Below, one piece after another: positions 34,136 through 43,918 of a DNA stretch of 64,000 nt. The stretch lies in NCBI GenBank assembly GCA_039819665.1, contig JBCBRM010000002.1, forward strand, positions 267,991 through 331,990, written 5' to 3'. A program made the position numbers and the translations under genes. The notes beneath the pieces were generated by a model, which saw only the letters and a list, made by a program, of their open reading frames with translations, had not been told where the DNA came from and made no database searches. The stretch's first letter is position 1; the number at the start of each line of letters is the position of its first letter. The stretch comes from JAWPMV01 sp039819665. GTDB lineage: Bacteria > Bacteroidota > Bacteroidia > J057.

Positions 34136-35548
34136 ATGAACATACAGCCACTTGATACGCATATTCAATGGGGCTATAATTCCTCCCTTGAGCCAAATCG
34201 GCAAGGGGGGATATTCCCTTTTATCCTAAAATTGCCTTTGCTTTTCCTTCTGGTATTCTTCTCATGTGCCCATGAAGAAACTGTTATGCAGGACCATAGC
34301 AAAACCTATTACAATGGGGATATGGGGCTGGTTTCGGAAAATGGAGTCATGCTCTTTGTTCCTTCGGGTACGTTGATGAAAGGAAAGAAGGTACACGAAG
34401 GTCATCTTTGGGTGGATGTAGCAGAATACGAAAAACTGAAATCTACTTTTGCGCCTGATGATGATCAATTGATCCAGGCCATCCAGAATCCTCGAGACCT
34501 CTTTGTGATTCGGTCCCAAAAGGATTCTTTGATTTCGGATTTACATATTTCTAATGGAAAAGAAATTCTCCTCTTTTTGCCTTATCATGGAAAGAGGGGA
34601 GAGGAGTATGAATTGATGACTTCTCCCAAAGAGTGGATTGATGACCTATTTCCGGAAGGATTTATGGATTCAGAGCACCATTTGAGTGGCTTGAGCATTA
34701 CAGATCATTCCGAAAGCAACCTAGAGCGATTGATTTACCATGCAACTGATAAAGATGAGAAAAAGGCGGCACGCAACTTTCTGGAAAAAGAAAAGAGTTT
34801 TAAGGAGTTACAAAATTTTCTAAGTGCCAATTGGGAGCTTGCTCAGCGAAGGTTTAAGGCAAGCCAGGAAGATTATCAGGATGAAGGAGATGTACCCAGA
34901 AATGTTGGCTATTATGTGCTCTCGATGAACTACCTCCGCGATCCGCCTGCTGATTCAACCTTGATCTATGCATTTAGAGATCATTTGGGAGAAGAGGCTT
35001 TTGTGATGATGGACTGGACAGGTAGCATGTATGCCTTCAGGCCAGAATTGACAGAATTCCTCAAACACAATACAGAAGAGAAGAAATTGAAATACCTGAC
35101 CTTCTTCAATGACCGTTATTGTGATCTCCCCAGAGAGCCCGGAAATTTTGAAGGCATTTTTACCCATGAAGATTCTTTTCCCACTAATTCAGAAGCCAGT
35201 CAACTTATGCATCTCTGTGAAACTACCGGTAGTGGAGGAGGGGAGCTGGAAGAAAATGATCTGGAGGCAATTCTGACTTCAATGGAAAGAGTTAAGCCCA
35301 ATCTGTATAAAGAAATCGCCTTAGTCATTGACAATAATGCACCTCCTAAAGACATGGTCCTTTTATCCAACATCAAACTCCCTAAAGACATGATCTTTAA
35401 TATGTTTGTTTGTAGAGCGAATTCGATTGAAGAGGTGCATCCCGATTATATGGAAGTTGTACGAAAGTTTGGGGGAAATATTATCGTTGTAAGTCCCGAA
35501 GGAATCATAAAGAAATCAATCTACGACATAGATGCTGAAGCGATTTAA
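34136..35548 (+). CDS. VWA-domain protein with canonical MIDAS, probable lipoprotein
   Basis: 470 residues. A hydrophobic segment with a lipobox-like end (LLVFFSC, Cys44) is preceded by 30 extra residues, so the true start may lie at a later, non-ATG codon; ATG 34136 sits 3 bp after the previous stop. The C-terminal half is a VWA domain: MMDWTGSM (D293-x-T295-x-S297), Thr364 in ETTGSGGG and Asp399 in ALVIDNN. These are the five MIDAS positions. The N-terminal half (60-260) is unfamiliar. It ends the operon and is the clearest VWA member of the set. Confidence 0.65.
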   Translation: MNIQPLDTHIQWGYNSSLEPNRQGGIFPFILKLPLLFLLVFFSCAHEETVMQDHSKTYYNGDMGLVSENGVMLFVPSGTLMKGKKVHEGHLWVDVAEYEKLKSTFAPDDDQLIQAIQNPRDLFVIRSQKDSLISDLHISNGKEILLFLPYHGKRGEEYELMTSPKEWIDDLFPEGFMDSEHHLSGLSITDHSESNLERLIYHATDKDEKKAARNFLEKEKSFKELQNFLSANWELAQRRFKASQEDYQDEGDVPRNVGYYVLSMNYLRDPPADSTLIYAFRDHLGEEAFVMMDWTGSMYAFRPELTEFLKHNTEEKKLKYLTFFNDRYCDLPREPGNFEGIFTHEDSFPTNSEASQLMHLCETTGSGGGELEENDLEAILTSMERVKPNLYKEIALVIDNNAPPKDMVLLSNIKLPKDMIFNMFVCRANSIEEVHPDYMEVVRKFGGNIIVVSPEGIIKKSIYDIDAEAI

Positions 35549-35560
35549 GTTAAGCATATC

Positions 35561-38008
35561 TTATTCTCGCAAAATCTCTGCAGGGTTTCTGTCCTTGTTG
35601 AGATAAATTTGGCTAGCTACTGTAGCGAGCACCAAGCTTATCAACCCCAATAACGAAAAGAGAAAAGCCCAATAGGAAATTCCAGCATGGTAAGCAAAAT
35701 TCTCTAGCCATCGTTGTAGGCCCCAATAACTTAGGGGAATCGCAACTAAACTCCCAAATCCTAAAATCCATAAATATTCTTTGCTGATCAGAAGTAATAA
35801 GTCTCGAAAGCCTGCTCCCGTAATTCTCCTGATCGCTATCTCTTTCATACGACTTTGCAAGGAATAAGCGACCAGACTAAACAGGCCCAGGAATGCTATG
35901 ACTATGGCGATCATACTTAAATACATCAGCAGACTTAATTGAATTCGCTCTTGTTGATACAATTTATCATATAACTCATCTACAAATTGATACTCAAAAG
36001 GATAGCTGGGAAATAGCTCATTCCAGATAGATTGAATGCCTGCAATTGTATTTGAGACATCCGCTGTTTCAATCTTTAGCAAAAATGTCCGCAACCAGAT
36101 TTGCTCCACTACCATAATGGTCGGGTCTACTTTATTCTTAAGAGTTTCCTGGTGGACATTTTCTACTACTCCCGTTATAGGTCCTTCTTTTAGGTTAAAA
36201 CCTCCGATAGACCAGGAAATTTGCTGACCAATAGCTTCTTCTGGATTTTGCCAACCCAACTGATTCATGGCTTCTTCATTGATTAGATAATTTCTTTCCT
36301 GTTCTGCAAAATATTTGGCAGGGGTAAATTCTTCCGAAAATTCTGGAGGTGCCTTGAAAATAAAACTTCCCGAACGATCTTCTCCGGCCAGTAACTGAAT
36401 ACCCATTGTTTCGAAAAAATCAGGGCTTATCACCTGAATATCTAGCATCGGAGCTTTTTCCGGATCCTGGTTCCCTCCGACAACAAGGGTTGGGCCCACA
36501 TCGCGAATTTCCCGTGAGGGTACTTCCATACAAGCGGTAACAGAGCTAACTCCCTGAACTTTTTGTACCTGCTCACGAAAAAGTGGATACCTATCAGTTA
36601 CAGGATTTGGAACTGCTGGAATAGCAAGCACTTGTTCCGTTTGCATGCCTATTTGTTTATCATGGAGAAAACTGACCTGATTCCTGGCAATCCAGGTACT
36701 TATTAAAAGCAAAGTGGCAGCAGCAAACTGGATACCGACCAAAAACCTCTTGAAACGATAGCTGCCTTTGGCCTGTCCAAATTTTATGGCCTGTCCTGCT
36801 CTAAGCATACTCCCTGAAGTCGAGTAAGCTAAAACCATAGCCGGATAGATACCTGCTAATAATCCACCCAATAAAGCCAAGACAAATAGACCTAAGCCTA
36901 GAAGGATGGGATTAAGTAGTACAGGGATTTCAAGTAGATCCAGAAAGAATGGCATAACCAAGGCACTCAACCCTATACTTATAAGGGCAGCCAACAAATT
37001 ATAAATGACTGATTCTCCTATGGCAAATAAAACTAGGCCCTTACGACTAGCCCCTAAAACTAATCTTAAGCCGACTTCCTTGTTTCGACTGATTGCTAAA
37101 GCACTGCTTAAGTTAATATAATTGATAAGCGCGATGAGTAAAATAAATACCCCAACAAATAAAAAAACTTTGACATAGAGCTTATCTCCATTGGGTGTAA
37201 GTTCCCGGGCGAGGTTTGAATTGAGGTGTATATCACCCAAAGCCTGGAATTTGATCTCAGTTCGTCCATTGGTATCATCCAATTCATGTTTCTCAAAGAA
37301 ATCTTCCATTTTTGCATCCACCGATTGAATGTTGGCCCCCTCTTCAAGCAGGATATAGACATAGGCCCACCATCTTCTATCCTCTGGGCTTTGGAAGGAA
37401 AGGAGGATATCGACGGGCATATGGGTATTGTTGGGTAAATCCTGCATAACGCCCGTAACCGTATGCAAAACCTCCTCAGTCGTATAATCTCCAACTATGT
37501 ACAGCTCTTTACCAATAGGATTATCCTTTCCAAAATATTTCTGGGCAATACTTTCGGTAAGCACTACAGAGTTTGGGGCTGCCAGGGCTTCAGCAGGATT
37601 TCCATATAAAAGCTTGAAATCAAAAACATCGAATACTTCTGCATCGGTAACATAGGTATTTGGAGCTCGAAATTTATTCCGTTCGATTCGGATGTATCGT
37701 CTTTGGTGATTTTGAAATCGAATGAGGTGTTTGACCTCAGGCATATCCTCGGGTAGCTCATTGATGATATCCAGATGCGTTCTTGCCCAATGAGATTCAA
37801 AGCCGCCATTTGCATAATAGTGATGGCTGGCTCGGTAAATCCTATCTGCTTTTGAATGAAAGCTTTCAAAAGAAGTTTCATGTATCAGGAAGGCTCCAAT
37901 TAGTAGGCTGGTGGTATAGCCGATGCTGAGCCCCAGGAGATTGAGGCTGGCGTATAGCTTGTTCTTACGGTAATTTCGGAATACGACTTTGAAGTAGTTG
38001 AGGAGCAT
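35561..38008 (-). CDS. MacB/FtsX-type ABC transporter permease
   Basis: 815 residues from ATG 38008, chosen because Bacteroidota homologues start MLLNYFKVVFRN; the frame extends 16 codons further. The layout is duplicated: TM1 (about 20-40), a periplasmic MacB_PCD domain, three FtsX helices (about 285-400), then a second PCD and three helices at the C-terminus ending in the DRNPAEILRE signature. Such permeases pair with a LolD/MacB-like ATPase to export peptides or signal across the envelope. No ATPase gene is adjacent, as is common for this subfamily in Bacteroidota. Confidence 0.85.
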   Translation of the reverse strand: MLLNYFKVVFRNYRKNKLYASLNLLGLSIGYTTSLLIGAFLIHETSFESFHSKADRIYRASHHYYANGGFESHWARTHLDIINELPEDMPEVKHLIRFQNHQRRYIRIERNKFRAPNTYVTDAEVFDVFDFKLLYGNPAEALAAPNSVVLTESIAQKYFGKDNPIGKELYIVGDYTTEEVLHTVTGVMQDLPNNTHMPVDILLSFQSPEDRRWWAYVYILLEEGANIQSVDAKMEDFFEKHELDDTNGRTEIKFQALGDIHLNSNLARELTPNGDKLYVKVFLFVGVFILLIALINYINLSSALAISRNKEVGLRLVLGASRKGLVLFAIGESVIYNLLAALISIGLSALVMPFFLDLLEIPVLLNPILLGLGLFVLALLGGLLAGIYPAMVLAYSTSGSMLRAGQAIKFGQAKGSYRFKRFLVGIQFAAATLLLISTWIARNQVSFLHDKQIGMQTEQVLAIPAVPNPVTDRYPLFREQVQKVQGVSSVTACMEVPSREIRDVGPTLVVGGNQDPEKAPMLDIQVISPDFFETMGIQLLAGEDRSGSFIFKAPPEFSEEFTPAKYFAEQERNYLINEEAMNQLGWQNPEEAIGQQISWSIGGFNLKEGPITGVVENVHQETLKNKVDPTIMVVEQIWLRTFLLKIETADVSNTIAGIQSIWNELFPSYPFEYQFVDELYDKLYQQERIQLSLLMYLSMIAIVIAFLGLFSLVAYSLQSRMKEIAIRRITGAGFRDLLLLISKEYLWILGFGSLVAIPLSYWGLQRWLENFAYHAGISYWAFLFSLLGLISLVLATVASQIYLNKDRNPAEILRE

Positions 38009-38133
38009 ATTTCGGCATCTTTTAGATTGATACATCCGGAAAGGCGATAGGTTCAATCTTTCATCGAAAAAATAATCATTTGGTTTAGCAGATAGGAGAA
38101 AATTTTGTTCTCGATTCCTTATTTTTAATTGCT

Positions 38134-39714
38134 ATGAAAAAACTACTTCTATTCCTCCTCTTTTTGAGCTTTTTGTTTTCTTCTTGCAATGAGGCTAAAG
38201 AAGAACCCAAAAAAAGACCCAATATCCTTTTTGCCATTGCTGATGATCAATCCTTTGGTCATGCCGGAGCATATGGATGTAGCTGGATTAAGACCCCTGC
38301 CTTTGATCGGGTAGCCAAAGAAGGCTTATTATTTAATAAAGCCTATACACCTAATGCGAAATGTGCTCCCTCGCGATCTTGCATCCTCACAGGTCGAAAT
38401 AGCTGGCAATTGGAAGAAGCCATGAATCACTGGCCACTTTTCCCTGAGAAATTTAAAACGGTAGCAGAAGCTCTCGCAGATCATGGCTATTGGGTAGGAA
38501 AAACAGGGAAAGGATATGCTCCGGGAATAGCTTTGAAAAATGGAGAAAAACGGGAACTCCTGGTAAATGACTATTCACAAGAAAAATTGACTCCACCTGC
38601 TAAATTTATTTCCACTAATGATTATGCCGCCAACTTTGAAGCTTTCCTGAACGACAAAAAAGAGGACATGCCTTTTTTCTTTTGGTATGGATCGACCGAG
38701 CCACACAGGAGCTATGAATATGGGGCTGGTTTGGAGAAAGGGAACAAAGACTTGAAAGAAGTAACAGACATACCAGAATTTTGGCCCGATTCAGATACGG
38801 TCAGAACAGATATGCTGGACTATGCCTATGAAATTGAATACTTTGATTCCCATTTGGCTAAAATGCTTTATATACTTGAGGAAAGAGGAGAGCTGGAAAA
38901 TACCCTCATAGTAGTAACCTCAGATAATGGTATGCCTTTTCCCCGAATTAAGGGCCAGATATACGAATACGACAACCATTTACCCCTCGCTATCATGTGG
39001 GCGAAAGGAATGAAAGATGCGGGTCGAAAAATTGAGGATTACGTGAACTTCATTGATTTTGCCCCTACTTTTCTTGAGCTAGCTGGAATAAAACATGAAG
39101 ATTCGGGTATGGAGGAAATTCGAGGGAAAAGCTTATTACCTTTTTTGAATGGGGTAAATAGCGATCCTCAACGGGCTGACTTTGTGATTTTAGGAAAGGA
39201 AAGGCATGATGTCGGAAGACCCGATGACCAGGGATACCCGGTAAGGACAATTGTGAAGGATGGATATGCCTTGAGTGTAAATTTTAATCCTAAGCGCTGG
39301 CCTGCGGGTGATCCTATTACTGGCTACCTCAATTGCGATGGAAGTCCTACCAAAACACAAATCCTCAATGAAAGAAGACGAGAAGGAAGCAGTGAGTTTT
39401 GGGAGCTCAATTTTGGGAAACGGCCTGAAATCGAGTTTTATGATATAAAAAATGATCCCTGGTGCATCCAAAATCTTGCAAAGGAAGTCTCTCTCAAGGA
39501 ACGATTAGAATCTATGCGAGAATTGCTCTTTGCAGAATTGAAAAAAGATGGTGATCCTCGTGTTTTAGGAAAGGCAGATCTAATAGACGCTTATAAATAC
39601 ATGGATAAAAATACCACCGATTTTTACAATCGATTTATGGCTGGAGAAGAGATGAGTGCAGGATGGGTGAATCCCAAAGATTTTGAATCTTCAAATCTTG
39701 AAGAAAATGACTAA
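38134..39714 (+). CDS. Sulfatase, family S1, lipoprotein
   Basis: 526 residues with a lipobox (LFSSC, Cys18). The formylglycine motif CAPSR is at Cys77 to Arg81. Metal-site residues lie in FAIADDQSFGHAGAYG and VTSDNGMPFPRIKGQIYEYDNHLPL. The latter arrangement is that of N-sulfoglucosamine/heparan-type sulfatases. It is the second S1 sulfatase in the window and only distantly similar to the one at 26.1 kb. It stands alone and ends in a strong terminator. Confidence 0.88.
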   Translation: MKKLLLFLLFLSFLFSSCNEAKEEPKKRPNILFAIADDQSFGHAGAYGCSWIKTPAFDRVAKEGLLFNKAYTPNAKCAPSRSCILTGRNSWQLEEAMNHWPLFPEKFKTVAEALADHGYWVGKTGKGYAPGIALKNGEKRELLVNDYSQEKLTPPAKFISTNDYAANFEAFLNDKKEDMPFFFWYGSTEPHRSYEYGAGLEKGNKDLKEVTDIPEFWPDSDTVRTDMLDYAYEIEYFDSHLAKMLYILEERGELENTLIVVTSDNGMPFPRIKGQIYEYDNHLPLAIMWAKGMKDAGRKIEDYVNFIDFAPTFLELAGIKHEDSGMEEIRGKSLLPFLNGVNSDPQRADFVILGKERHDVGRPDDQGYPVRTIVKDGYALSVNFNPKRWPAGDPITGYLNCDGSPTKTQILNERRREGSSEFWELNFGKRPEIEFYDIKNDPWCIQNLAKEVSLKERLESMRELLFAELKKDGDPRVLGKADLIDAYKYMDKNTTDFYNRFMAGEEMSAGWVNPKDFESSNLEEND

Positions 39715-39725
39715 GTTTTGGCAGA

Positions 39726-39776
39726 AAACATCAGGAAAATTCAAAACATGATTTCTTTTCCTGATGTTTCCTTTTT
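39726..39776 (+). terminator. Rho-independent terminator
   Basis: A perfect 14-bp stem (AAACATCAGGAAAA/TTTTCCTGATGTTT) with a 16-base loop and a T-rich tail (CCTTTTTAA), 11 bp after the sulfatase stop. Confidence 0.8.
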
Positions 39777-39908
39777 AATTTATAATTCGGAAAAACAGGT
39801 CTTGGTCATCAAAATTCGATGCCTGAGGCTGGAAGTTACGAGAAGTTAGAATTTTGACGGTTTTTTCGACCTTGCTGCCACCCAAAAATACATGGCAATA
39901 CAAAAGAA

Positions 39909-41762
39909 ATGGAGAAAAATATAAACCAATTAACCCTAATGTTTAAGCTACACCCAATCAGGACGATTCTGATTCTGATTCTCCCCCTGATTTTTTATTC
40001 ATGCGGCCAAAAAGGCTATGTAGACGAGCCAGAGGATTTTGAAATTCCGGTTGATCTATTGGTAAGCAATTTTGGCTTGTACGATCACACAGGAGATTTT
40101 CACAATCTCTATTACCATTCAGATGCTTCTGCTATTGTCATCATGATACAGGGCAATTCTTGTCCTATTGTAAGAAATGCTGTTACTGATTATAAGGCCA
40201 TTCGTGATCAGTTTGCGGATGATAATGTGTTGTTCTTTATGCTGAATTCCAATATTCAGGATGACAGAAATAGCATTGCAGTAGAAGCAGCTGACTTTGG
40301 TATTGACATTCCTATTTTGGTGGATGAAACCCAATTAGTTGGTGAAAGCCTTGGGCTTTTCCGCACGGCTGAAGTTTTAGTCATCAATCCCAAAAACTGG
40401 AAGCTTGCTTATCGGGGGCCTATTAATGATCGCATCGGATATGAAAGCCAGAGAAATGAGGTTAGCAATAACTACCTGAGTGATGCTATCCAGGCAACCA
40501 TCAAAGGGGAAGAACTTTCTGAAAAAATGATTAAGGGAATGGGCTGTCTGGTCAATTTCCCCAATAGAAATAAAAGAGAGCATGCCCAGATTTCTTATGA
40601 GAAAGATATTGCACCACTCCTGATAGAAAATTGTACCCAATGCCATGTAACTGGAGGTATCGCTCCCTGGGCCATGACTTCTTATGAAATGGTTCGCGGT
40701 TGGTCTCCTATGATCCGTGAAGTACTTCGTGTGCGTCGTATGCCTCCCTGGCAGGCAGATCCGCATTATGGACAATTTGCTAATGATATTTCCTTGACTA
40801 ATGATGAAATTCAAACCTTGGTACACTGGGTAGAAGCAGGTGCAAAGAAGGAAAAAGGAGAATCCGATCCGTTAAAAGGGGTTAAACAGGATCCTCCGGA
40901 TTGGACGCTGGGTGAACCCGATTTAGTATTCCAATTGGAGCCAGAAGAAATTCCAGCTACAGGAGTGTTGGATTACCGTTATCAGGAATTTGAAATAGCA
41001 GCTGATAAAGATCTATGGGCAAAAGCTGTACAGGTGATTCCGGGAAACACCTCAGTTCTGCACCATGTTTTGGTGAGTATTACCTATCCAGATGGCTTTA
41101 AGCCTCCTATGAAGGTTCGTAGTCGCTGGCTGGATGGATTGTTTGCCTCCTGGGCTCCAGGAATGGAGGCAGAGATATTCCCTGAAGGGACAGGAAGGGT
41201 AATTCCTAAGGGATCTAAAATTCTCTTTCAGTTGCATTATACAACGAGTGGAAAAGAAGAAGTAGATGCTCCCAAGCTGGGAATCTATACACAAGATCAT
41301 GCTCCGGCTAAAGAATATATGATTGTAGGACCCTTCAACACCCGAATACAGATTCCTCCCTATGAAGGAGAATATAAAGCGGGTGCCAAGCAAGTGTTTG
41401 ACAAGGAGCTTACTCTCTATGGAATGGCGCCTCATATGCATTTCCGTGGAAAGAGCATGAAGTATACCGCCAAGTATCCAGATGGTACAACGGAGGTGTT
41501 GCTGAATGTGCCTAATTACAATTTCAACTGGCAGCGTTATTATCAGTTGAACGAACCTAAATACATGCCTGCGGGATCAGAAATCATTGTAGAGGCTGTA
41601 TATGACAATTCGAAATTGAATACTTTCAATCCTCATCCAGAACAGACAGTAACTTGGGGAGAGCAATCCTTTGATGAAATGCTGATTGGCTATATGAGTT
41701 TTCATTATGGAAAAGCTGTTGGGGCCGAGAAGGATGCCGGAGACGCTATTGCGAGTAAATAA
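39909..41762 (+). CDS. Redoxin-cytochrome c-copper monooxygenase fusion lipoprotein
   Basis: 617 residues with a lipobox (IFYSC, Cys32). Three parts follow. First, a thioredoxin-fold redoxin domain (about 50-190) with one active Cys in GNSCPIVRN (Cys85). Second, a short cytochrome c-like segment with heme site CTQCH (242-246). Third, a copper type II ascorbate-dependent monooxygenase-like region (about 340-610) with His385-His386 (LHHVLVS), His443 (QLHYTT), His509-x-His511 (PHMHFRG) and Met591, placed like the CuA and CuB ligands of peptidylglycine and dopamine monooxygenases. It probably carries out an oxidation in the envelope. ATG 39939 is an alternative start. Confidence 0.8.
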   Translation: MEKNINQLTLMFKLHPIRTILILILPLIFYSCGQKGYVDEPEDFEIPVDLLVSNFGLYDHTGDFHNLYYHSDASAIVIMIQGNSCPIVRNAVTDYKAIRDQFADDNVLFFMLNSNIQDDRNSIAVEAADFGIDIPILVDETQLVGESLGLFRTAEVLVINPKNWKLAYRGPINDRIGYESQRNEVSNNYLSDAIQATIKGEELSEKMIKGMGCLVNFPNRNKREHAQISYEKDIAPLLIENCTQCHVTGGIAPWAMTSYEMVRGWSPMIREVLRVRRMPPWQADPHYGQFANDISLTNDEIQTLVHWVEAGAKKEKGESDPLKGVKQDPPDWTLGEPDLVFQLEPEEIPATGVLDYRYQEFEIAADKDLWAKAVQVIPGNTSVLHHVLVSITYPDGFKPPMKVRSRWLDGLFASWAPGMEAEIFPEGTGRVIPKGSKILFQLHYTTSGKEEVDAPKLGIYTQDHAPAKEYMIVGPFNTRIQIPPYEGEYKAGAKQVFDKELTLYGMAPHMHFRGKSMKYTAKYPDGTTEVLLNVPNYNFNWQRYYQLNEPKYMPAGSEIIVEAVYDNSKLNTFNPHPEQTVTWGEQSFDEMLIGYMSFHYGKAVGAEKDAGDAIASK

Positions 41763-41783
41763 GAAATACAAATTTTAATATAG

Positions 41784-41820
41784 AAAAGGCCATCCAATTT
41801 GAGAGCTGGGTGGCCTTTTC
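41784..41820 (+). terminator. Rho-independent terminator
   Basis: A 13-bp stem with one wobble (AAAAGGCCATCCA/TGGGTGGCCTTTT), a 10-base loop and a T run, 21 bp after the copper monooxygenase stop. Confidence 0.85.
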
Positions 41821-42036
41821 TATGCTTTTATGGCCTTGAATTTATGTGCCATTCTGGTAAGAATATTTTATTGTTTGCCTAACTATCCGCAAGCAGCTTT
41901 GAATACGTGAGCTATTTTATGCATTCTGCATATTTCTTTGGGATAAAAAGTACTTTTTAAAGACATTAAAAGTGTTTGTCGTGTCAAAACTGCATTATAG
42001 CAATGAACATACTTAACCTTTTTCAAAGCAATAGAT

Positions 42037-43182
42037 ATGAAGAACAGTAGACGGAAATTTTTAGGAACCAGTTTGGCTTTAGGATTAGCTCCCATGTTGA
42101 GTGCCAATCCAGTCTCTCACTTATTGGATTTAGGAGAAGCGGAAAAGAAATTGAAGATCCTCATTCTTGGAGGCACGGGTTTTCTTGGACCACATCAAAT
42201 TGCTTATGCGCTAAAAAGGGGCCATAAAGTGAGTACGTTTACAAGAGGAAAAACTAAACCTACTATTCACCCTGAACTATTTTCTCAAGTAGAGAGTTTG
42301 GTAGGCGATCGGGAAAATAATTTGGAAGCTCTAAAAAATAGAAAATGGGATGTAGTTATAGACAATTCAGGTCGAAGAACGAAATGGACAGAGGATAGTG
42401 CCAAGCTATTAGTAGACAATGTAGGCTACTACATGTATACCTCTTCCATCAGTGTATATTATCCTTTTACTGGAGATGATTTTTCTGAGAAAAGAAAGCT
42501 CGTTGTGGAGATCCCCAGCGACATTAATGAAAATGAGAAGAGGACCTATGAGTATGGGGTTATGAAAGCGACTTCTGAAATCGCTACCATAAATACTTTT
42601 GGGGAAGATAGATCTATGATTGTGAGACCTACCTTGATAGTAGGCCCTGGTGATCGTACGGATCGTTTCCCCTATTGGACCGCTCGTATGGAAAAAGGAG
42701 GGGATATCATTATTCCCGGGAAAAGTGATGAGGTAGTTCAGTATATTGATGTAAGAGACTTGGCTGGCTGGATGATAAGATTACTGGAAAATGAAGCTGC
42801 AGGAACCTACAATGGCTCAGGCCCTGGCTTTGAAATGACGACTAATGCTTTTGTACATGGTATTCATGCATGCTACAATTCTCCAGTGAATTATATCCAG
42901 ATCGATGATATGGAATTTCTGCAGGAAAATGGACTCATAGGCATCCAACCCTGGGTAATTCAATTGCCAGCATATGCAGGAATGTCCAGGAGTGATAATA
43001 GCAAAGCGATTGAATCTGGCTTGACCTTCAGATCACTTGCTGAAACAGTCCAGGCTACTACGGAATGGTGGTATTCAGATGCCGTTACTCAGGAAAGGCG
43101 TGATAATATTTTAAATGGGGAAAGATCTCTCATGAAAAGAGAAAAGGAGATTCTGACTAAGTGGAGGGAAAGGCAAGGCTAA
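42037..43182 (+). CDS. Tat-exported NAD-dependent epimerase/dehydratase-like SDR
   Basis: 381 residues. The N-terminus has a twin-arginine signal (SRRKFLGTSLALGLAPML), so the folded, cofactor-loaded protein is likely exported. The Rossmann start ILGGTGFLGPHQIAYAL shows the extended SDR G-x-x-G-x-x-G pattern. The usual Y-x-x-x-K is YGVMK. Homologous proteins in Bacteroidota are annotated as epimerase or isoflavone reductase-like. The substrate is unknown; a periplasmic nucleotide-cofactor enzyme is noteworthy but seen often in this group. A perfect terminator follows. Confidence 0.82.
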   Translation: MKNSRRKFLGTSLALGLAPMLSANPVSHLLDLGEAEKKLKILILGGTGFLGPHQIAYALKRGHKVSTFTRGKTKPTIHPELFSQVESLVGDRENNLEALKNRKWDVVIDNSGRRTKWTEDSAKLLVDNVGYYMYTSSISVYYPFTGDDFSEKRKLVVEIPSDINENEKRTYEYGVMKATSEIATINTFGEDRSMIVRPTLIVGPGDRTDRFPYWTARMEKGGDIIIPGKSDEVVQYIDVRDLAGWMIRLLENEAAGTYNGSGPGFEMTTNAFVHGIHACYNSPVNYIQIDDMEFLQENGLIGIQPWVIQLPAYAGMSRSDNSKAIESGLTFRSLAETVQATTEWWYSDAVTQERRDNILNGERSLMKREKEILTKWRERQG

Positions 43183-43248
43183 TCTGAACATTAAAGCCAT
43201 TGTTGAATCTCGAAGAAACTAATAATTATAATTAATAAGCATATATTT

Positions 43249-43279
43249 AAACGGCTATAGTAGATGCTATAGCCGTTTT
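43249..43279 (+). terminator. Rho-independent terminator
   Basis: A perfect 12-bp stem (AAACGGCTATAG/CTATAGCCGTTT) with a 6-base loop and a short T end, 66 bp after the SDR stop. Confidence 0.8.
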
Positions 43280-43323
43280 GCATAACCCTATTTCATTAAC
43301 CTAATTCTTTTGTTTGTAATAAC

Positions 43324-43887
43324 ATGGAGCTTCTATCATTTTTAAAGAACAAGAGACTCTTTACAGAGGAGGAATGTATTAGGATAGATGCTGTCTTCGA
43401 TGCTGAAACTATACCCAAAGGAGCGGTAATTCAAAAGGTAAATAGGTACTCTAAAAGGATGCTTTTTATAGAATCTGGCTTACTTCGGGTTTTCTACGAG
43501 CAGGAAGGAAAGGACATTACGCATTTCTTTTTTGACGAAAATTATTTCATAGCCCCCATAAATAGCATTTATTTCAATAAGTCCGAACGCTATGAATGGG
43601 AAGCTATTGAAGCCTGTAGAGTGAGGGTGATCCTTTATGAAGATTTCCTGATGCTGGGAGAGCAATTTCCAAAACTAACGCGCATAATTTTGGATTTTTC
43701 TATCCAAATGCTGGATTTATTTTCCCATAAACTTAATCTTCTCCAATTCCAGACTGCCTACGATAAGTACAATCTCTTTCTGGAAATGTACCCAAATCTT
43801 CAAAATAGGGTATCTCTCGGTAGTATAGCTTCCTTCCTGGGAGTAACTCAACAAACACTCAGTGTAATAAGGTCTAAGAAAAAATAA
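43324..43887 (+). CDS. Crp/Fnr-family transcription regulator
   Basis: 187 residues. A cyclic-nucleotide-binding-like beta barrel (about 20-120) includes IPKGAVIQKVNRYSKRMLFIESGLLRVF and ends in the typical ACRVRVILYEDF. A C-terminal helix-turn-helix is short (VSLGSIASFLGVTQQTLSVIRSKKK). This is the compact Bacteroidota subgroup that often regulates a neighbour. It lies 79 bp before the alpha/beta hydrolase gene on the same strand. The inverted repeat between them could be its binding site. Confidence 0.85.
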   Translation: MELLSFLKNKRLFTEEECIRIDAVFDAETIPKGAVIQKVNRYSKRMLFIESGLLRVFYEQEGKDITHFFFDENYFIAPINSIYFNKSERYEWEAIEACRVRVILYEDFLMLGEQFPKLTRIILDFSIQMLDLFSHKLNLLQFQTAYDKYNLFLEMYPNLQNRVSLGSIASFLGVTQQTLSVIRSKKK

Positions 43888-43918
43888 GCCCTCTGTATTT
43901 TTTAAGATAGATGAAAAG

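Noticed and set aside
35561..38008. The MacB-type permease as part of the sigma factor operon
   Set aside because: It is on the opposite strand and converges on the operon, so it is not cotranscribed.
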